Of a stretch of 50,161 nt of DNA, positions 47,637 through 50,161 are shown piece by piece. The translations under genes were made by a program, and so were the position numbers. This DNA is from Bradyrhizobium forestalis (GTDB lineage: Bacteria > Pseudomonadota > Alphaproteobacteria > Rhizobiales > Xanthobacteraceae). The stretch lies in assembly GCF_002795245.1 (NCBI RefSeq), contig NZ_PGVG01000048.1:1-50161 (forward strand), given 5' to 3'. The notes under the pieces were generated by a model, which was not told where the DNA came from, made no database searches, and saw nothing but the letters and a program-made list of their open reading frames with translations. How positions within the stretch are numbered: the first letter of the stretch is position 1; each line of letters opens with the position of its first letter.

Positions 47637-48890
47637 CTATGTGGTGAGACGCTCGCCATCACTGGCAGCAATCTTAAGCGGCACCACGCTTCCCACCCGC
47701 TCGCCCGTGATCGCCACCGGCAGATAATGCTCCGTGCGGCCCTGCCCGTCGCTCTCGATCAGCACCTCGCGCGTTGCGCCGACTTCGGCCTGCAGCCGCT
47801 GGCGTAACGCCGCTTCACCCGCCGCCCGCAGTCGTTTCGCGCGCGCCTTGATCACACCGCCTGCCACCTGCGGCATCCGCGCGGCCGGCGTGCCGGGGCG
47901 CGGCGAATAGGGGAAGACGTGCAGGAACGTCAGGCCGCATTCTTCGACGAGGTCGAGCGAACGCGAAAACATCTCCTCGGTCTCGGTCGGGAAGCCCGCG
48001 ATGATGTCGGCGCCGAAGGCGATGTCTGGGCGCAGGCGGCGGACCTGGTCGCAGAACGCGATGGCGTCATTGCGCGAATGCCGCCGTTTCATGCGCTTCA
48101 GGATCATGTCGTCGCCCGACTGCAGCGACAGATGCAGATGCGGCATCAACCGCGAATCGTCGGCGATGGCATCGAGCAGATCGTCATCCGCCTCGATCGA
48201 ATCGATCGAGGAGATGCGCAGGCGCTTCAGCTCCGGAACGTGCCGCAGGATCTGCCTGGTCAACATGCCGAGCTTCGGCGCGCCGGGCAGGTCCGCGCCA
48301 TAGCTGGTGAGATCGACGCCGGTCAGCACGATCTCGGCATGGCCGCGCTCGACCAGCGCCCGCACCTGATCGACCACCGCGCCCATCGGCACCGAGCGTG
48401 AGTTGCCGCGGCCATAGGGAATGACGCAGAAGGTGCAGCGATGGTCGCAGCCGTTCTGCACCTGCACGAACACGCGCGGCAGGCCGCTCGCATAGCCGTC
48501 GACGAGATGCGGTGCCATCTCCTTCACCGACATGATGTCGCTGACGGCGATCTTTTCGGTCGTGCCGATGTCGAACGCATCGCGCGTGTCGCGCCACGCT
48601 TCGCTGTGCATCTTGTCGTCATTGCCGACGACGCGATCCACCTCGGCCATGTCGGCAAACATCGCGGCTTGCGTCTGCGCGGCGCAGCCGGTGACGACGA
48701 TGCGCGCCTCGGGGCGCTCGCGCTTCAGCCTGCGGATCGACTGGCGCGCCTGCGCCACCGCCTCGTTGGTGACGGCACAGCTGTTGATGACGATGGTGTC
48801 GGAAAGCCCCGCGCCCTCCGCTTTGCTGCGGATCACCTCGGCCTCGAAGGCATTGAGGCGGCAGCCGAAGGTGACGATGTCGACAGCCAT
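47637..48890 (-). CDS. mtaB: tRNA threonylcarbamoyladenosine methylthiotransferase MtaB
   Basis: A 417-residue radical-SAM enzyme that adds a methylthio group to t6A37 of tRNAs reading ANN codons. The N-terminal UPF0004 domain has its own cluster Cys residues (VTFGCRLNAFE, INSCAVTNEA and VTGCAAQTQ), the radical-SAM motif is GCDHRCTFCVIPYGRG, and the C-terminal TRAM-like region closes the protein (EVLIESDGQGRTEHYLPVAI). CRLN in the first Cys motif, versus C-x-MN in MiaB, supports MtaB. Its start shares one base with the dapF stop (TGATG), so the two are translationally coupled. Confidence 0.94.
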   Translation of the reverse strand: MAVDIVTFGCRLNAFEAEVIRSKAEGAGLSDTIVINSCAVTNEAVAQARQSIRRLKRERPEARIVVTGCAAQTQAAMFADMAEVDRVVGNDDKMHSEAWRDTRDAFDIGTTEKIAVSDIMSVKEMAPHLVDGYASGLPRVFVQVQNGCDHRCTFCVIPYGRGNSRSVPMGAVVDQVRALVERGHAEIVLTGVDLTSYGADLPGAPKLGMLTRQILRHVPELKRLRISSIDSIEADDDLLDAIADDSRLMPHLHLSLQSGDDMILKRMKRRHSRNDAIAFCDQVRRLRPDIAFGADIIAGFPTETEEMFSRSLDLVEECGLTFLHVFPYSPRPGTPAARMPQVAGGVIKARAKRLRAAGEAALRQRLQAEVGATREVLIESDGQGRTEHYLPVAITGERVGSVVPLKIAASDGERLTT

Positions 48891-49765
48891 CAGGCGACCG
48901 GCGCGAACAGCGCCGGATCGAAATGGCCCTCATATTCGAAGGTCGCGGTGCCCGTCATCAGCACGTGATCGTCGCGCTCGCGCCATTCGATGCCGAGCTT
49001 GCCGCCGGGCAATGTGATCTCGACCTTGCGCTCGGCACGCTTCAGCCGCGCGGCGGCGACGGCCGTGGCACAGGCGGCCGAACCGCACGCCCTGGTCAAG
49101 CCTGCGCCGCGCTCCCAGGTGCGGATCGTGATGTGCTCGCGATCGACGATGTGGGCGAGCGTGATGTTGGCGCGCTCGGGGAAGATCGGATGATTTTCCA
49201 GCAGCGGACCGAAGCGGCCGAGATCATAGGCGTTGACGTCCTCGACCCAGAACACCGCATGCGGATTGCCCATGCTCACGACGGAGGGCGAATGCAGGAT
49301 CGGATTGTCGATCGGCCCGATCTGCAATTCGATGTAGCGGGTGTCGCGAAACTCTTCCGCCAGCGGAATGTCCTGCCAGCCGAATTTTGGCGCGCCCATG
49401 TCGACGGTGTAGAGATCCGGCGCTGGACCCTGCCAGGCATTGAGCAGGCCGGCGGCGGTCTCGAAGGTCGCCGTGGTCTGCCCGGTCTTCTCGAAGATGC
49501 GGCGGACCACACAGCGCATGCCGTTGCCGCAGGCACCGGCCTCCGAGCCGTCATTGTTGTAGATGCTGATGTAGGCCTCGGTACCGTCGAGCCGCGGCTT
49601 CTGCAGCACCATGAGCTGATCGTAAGCCACGCCGCCTCGCGCGGACGCCACGGCACGGGCGTCGTCGGGCGTGACCGGCCCAGCGGAATCGCGCATGTCG
49701 ACAACGACGATCTCGTTGCCGATGCCATTCATCTTGGCAAATGCGTGGTTGGCCAGCGCGCTCAT
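48890..49765 (-). CDS. dapF: Diaminopimelate epimerase
   Basis: A 291-residue cofactor-independent epimerase making meso-diaminopimelate for peptidoglycan and lysine. Its two catalytic Cys residues are visible: C79 in GACGNGMRCV and the second in ERGAGLTRACGSAACATAVA. FAKMNGIGNEIVVVDMR opens the fold and MGNPHAVFWVEDVNAY marks the start of the second half. Length is normal. It is the first gene of the dapF-mtaB pair, an arrangement common in alphaproteobacteria, where ftsY often follows directly; here two plus-strand genes intervene. Confidence 0.97.
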   Translation of the reverse strand: MSALANHAFAKMNGIGNEIVVVDMRDSAGPVTPDDARAVASARGGVAYDQLMVLQKPRLDGTEAYISIYNNDGSEAGACGNGMRCVVRRIFEKTGQTTATFETAAGLLNAWQGPAPDLYTVDMGAPKFGWQDIPLAEEFRDTRYIELQIGPIDNPILHSPSVVSMGNPHAVFWVEDVNAYDLGRFGPLLENHPIFPERANITLAHIVDREHITIRTWERGAGLTRACGSAACATAVAAARLKRAERKVEITLPGGKLGIEWRERDDHVLMTGTATFEYEGHFDPALFAPVA

Positions 49766-49962
49766 GAAAATTCCCGAATTTCGCCTGCCTTATATGGCGA
49801 TCCTTGGCCGCTTGGCCAGCGATTTGCCACCGCGTCTGGACATCGGCCATGACGCATCTGTCATGGGACGAATTCGGCGCTCGCGTGTTAGAACGACGCG
49901 GTTCGCGCGAACCGGGACGCGCGGCCGGGTTAAGGCCTTGGTGGGTAAGGTCTTGATGAATT

Positions 49963-49986
49963 AAGGCCCTGACGAAGCAGGGCCTT
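49963..49986 (+). promoter_or_regulatory. Stem-loop directly before the last gene
   Basis: AAGGCCCT (49963-49970) pairs perfectly with AGGGCCTT (49979-49986). The ribosome binding site GGGGAGAA follows at once and the ATG is 12 bases after the stem. With no T-run it is not a normal terminator; it may tune translation or mRNA stability. Confidence 0.45.
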
Positions 49987-49998
49987 GGGGAGAATAGA

Positions 49999-50161
49999 AT
50001 GACCAGTTTTCGCCGTCTCGCTCTGGCCGCGCTGATCCCGGCAGCGGCCTTGTCGCTTGGCCTGTCCGGCGCTCTTGCGCAAACGCCGAGCCCGGCGCCG
50101 GCCGCCTCCGCAAGCCCTTCGCCGGCCCCATCGGCCTCGCCCTCCCCGGCCGCGAGTGCGT
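49999..50161 (+). CDS. Secreted Ala/Pro/Ser-rich protein (partial, runs off the window)
   Basis: Only the first 54 codons are present. They encode a clear signal peptide, MTSFRRLALAALIPAAALSL and GLSGALA, with likely cleavage after ALA at about residue 27, then a low-complexity AQTPSPAPAASASPSPAP-type stretch. A good ribosome binding site (GGGGAGAA) lies 7 bases before the ATG. Such a signal peptide plus Pro/Ala/Ser linker is seen in several rhizobial families, including long ExbB proteins and cell-envelope proteins, so the product cannot be named from this part. Confidence 0.7.
   Translation, partial: MTSFRRLALAALIPAAALSLGLSGALAQTPSPAPAASASPSPAPSASPSPAASA

Overview
The window looks like a stretch of conserved chromosome from an alphaproteobacterium of the Bradyrhizobium/Rhodopseudomonas group, most likely Bradyrhizobium. 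The basis is high GC content, the characteristic gene order, the protein sequences, and a dense set of short GC-rich palindromic intergenic repeats of the type scattered through Bradyrhizobium chromosomes. I see no insertion sequence, prophage, integrase island, CRISPR array, rRNA or tRNA. Nearly all of the DNA is housekeeping.

Layout. 0.4-2.8 kb (+): a membrane-anchored divergent polysaccharide deacetylase (YibQ type) and two tandem RppH-type NUDIX hydrolases. 2.9-4.5 kb (-): a class III nucleotide cyclase with one membrane span and an unusual Cys-repeat tail. 4.7-9.8 kb (-): the F1 ATP synthase operon atpHAGDC. 10.0-11.5 kb: a regulatory region with a CtrA-like box and a perfect palindrome, an RlpA-like cell-wall enzyme, and two copies of a long repeat. 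11.5-14.8 kb: priA (-) and xerC (+), divergent, flanked by copies of that repeat. 15.1-16.4 kb: two membrane proteins of unknown role.

16.4-28.4 kb (-): a TCA-cycle block read zapE, mdh, sucC, a DUF1579-like gene, sucD, sucA, sucB, an SDR gene, lpdA. It encodes malate dehydrogenase, succinyl-CoA synthetase and all three components of 2-oxoglutarate dehydrogenase. A few kb further on, aconitase (37.3-40.0 kb, -) adds another TCA enzyme. 28.6-35.7 kb: thpR, a GDSL esterase divergent from a YbbA/YbbP-type ABC exporter, a Bax inhibitor-1 family protein, a GNAT acetyltransferase and a DUF2794 protein. 35.7-36.3 kb: a candidate small RNA with a strong terminator and a repeat. 36.3-37.0 kb (-): a DUF1223 protein.

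40.2-43.5 kb (+): the cytochrome c maturation genes ccmABCDG, which export heme and reduce apocytochrome thiols. 43.7-49.8 kb: ispZ and ftsY (-), an RluA-family pseudouridine synthase and a DUF2336 protein (+), then mtaB and dapF (-). The window ends inside a new secreted, Ala/Pro/Ser-rich protein (+).

Functionally the window concentrates central energy metabolism (ATP synthase, TCA cycle, cytochrome c maturation) with envelope, division and replication housekeeping. I found no convincing new multi-gene system. The observations most worth checking are the CtrA-like box and palindrome before the rlpA-like gene, the candidate sRNA near 36.0 kb, the triple Cys-pair repeat in the cyclase, the DUF1579-like gene coupled to sucC, and the way at least six repeat families sit inside operons and flank the priA-xerC pair.
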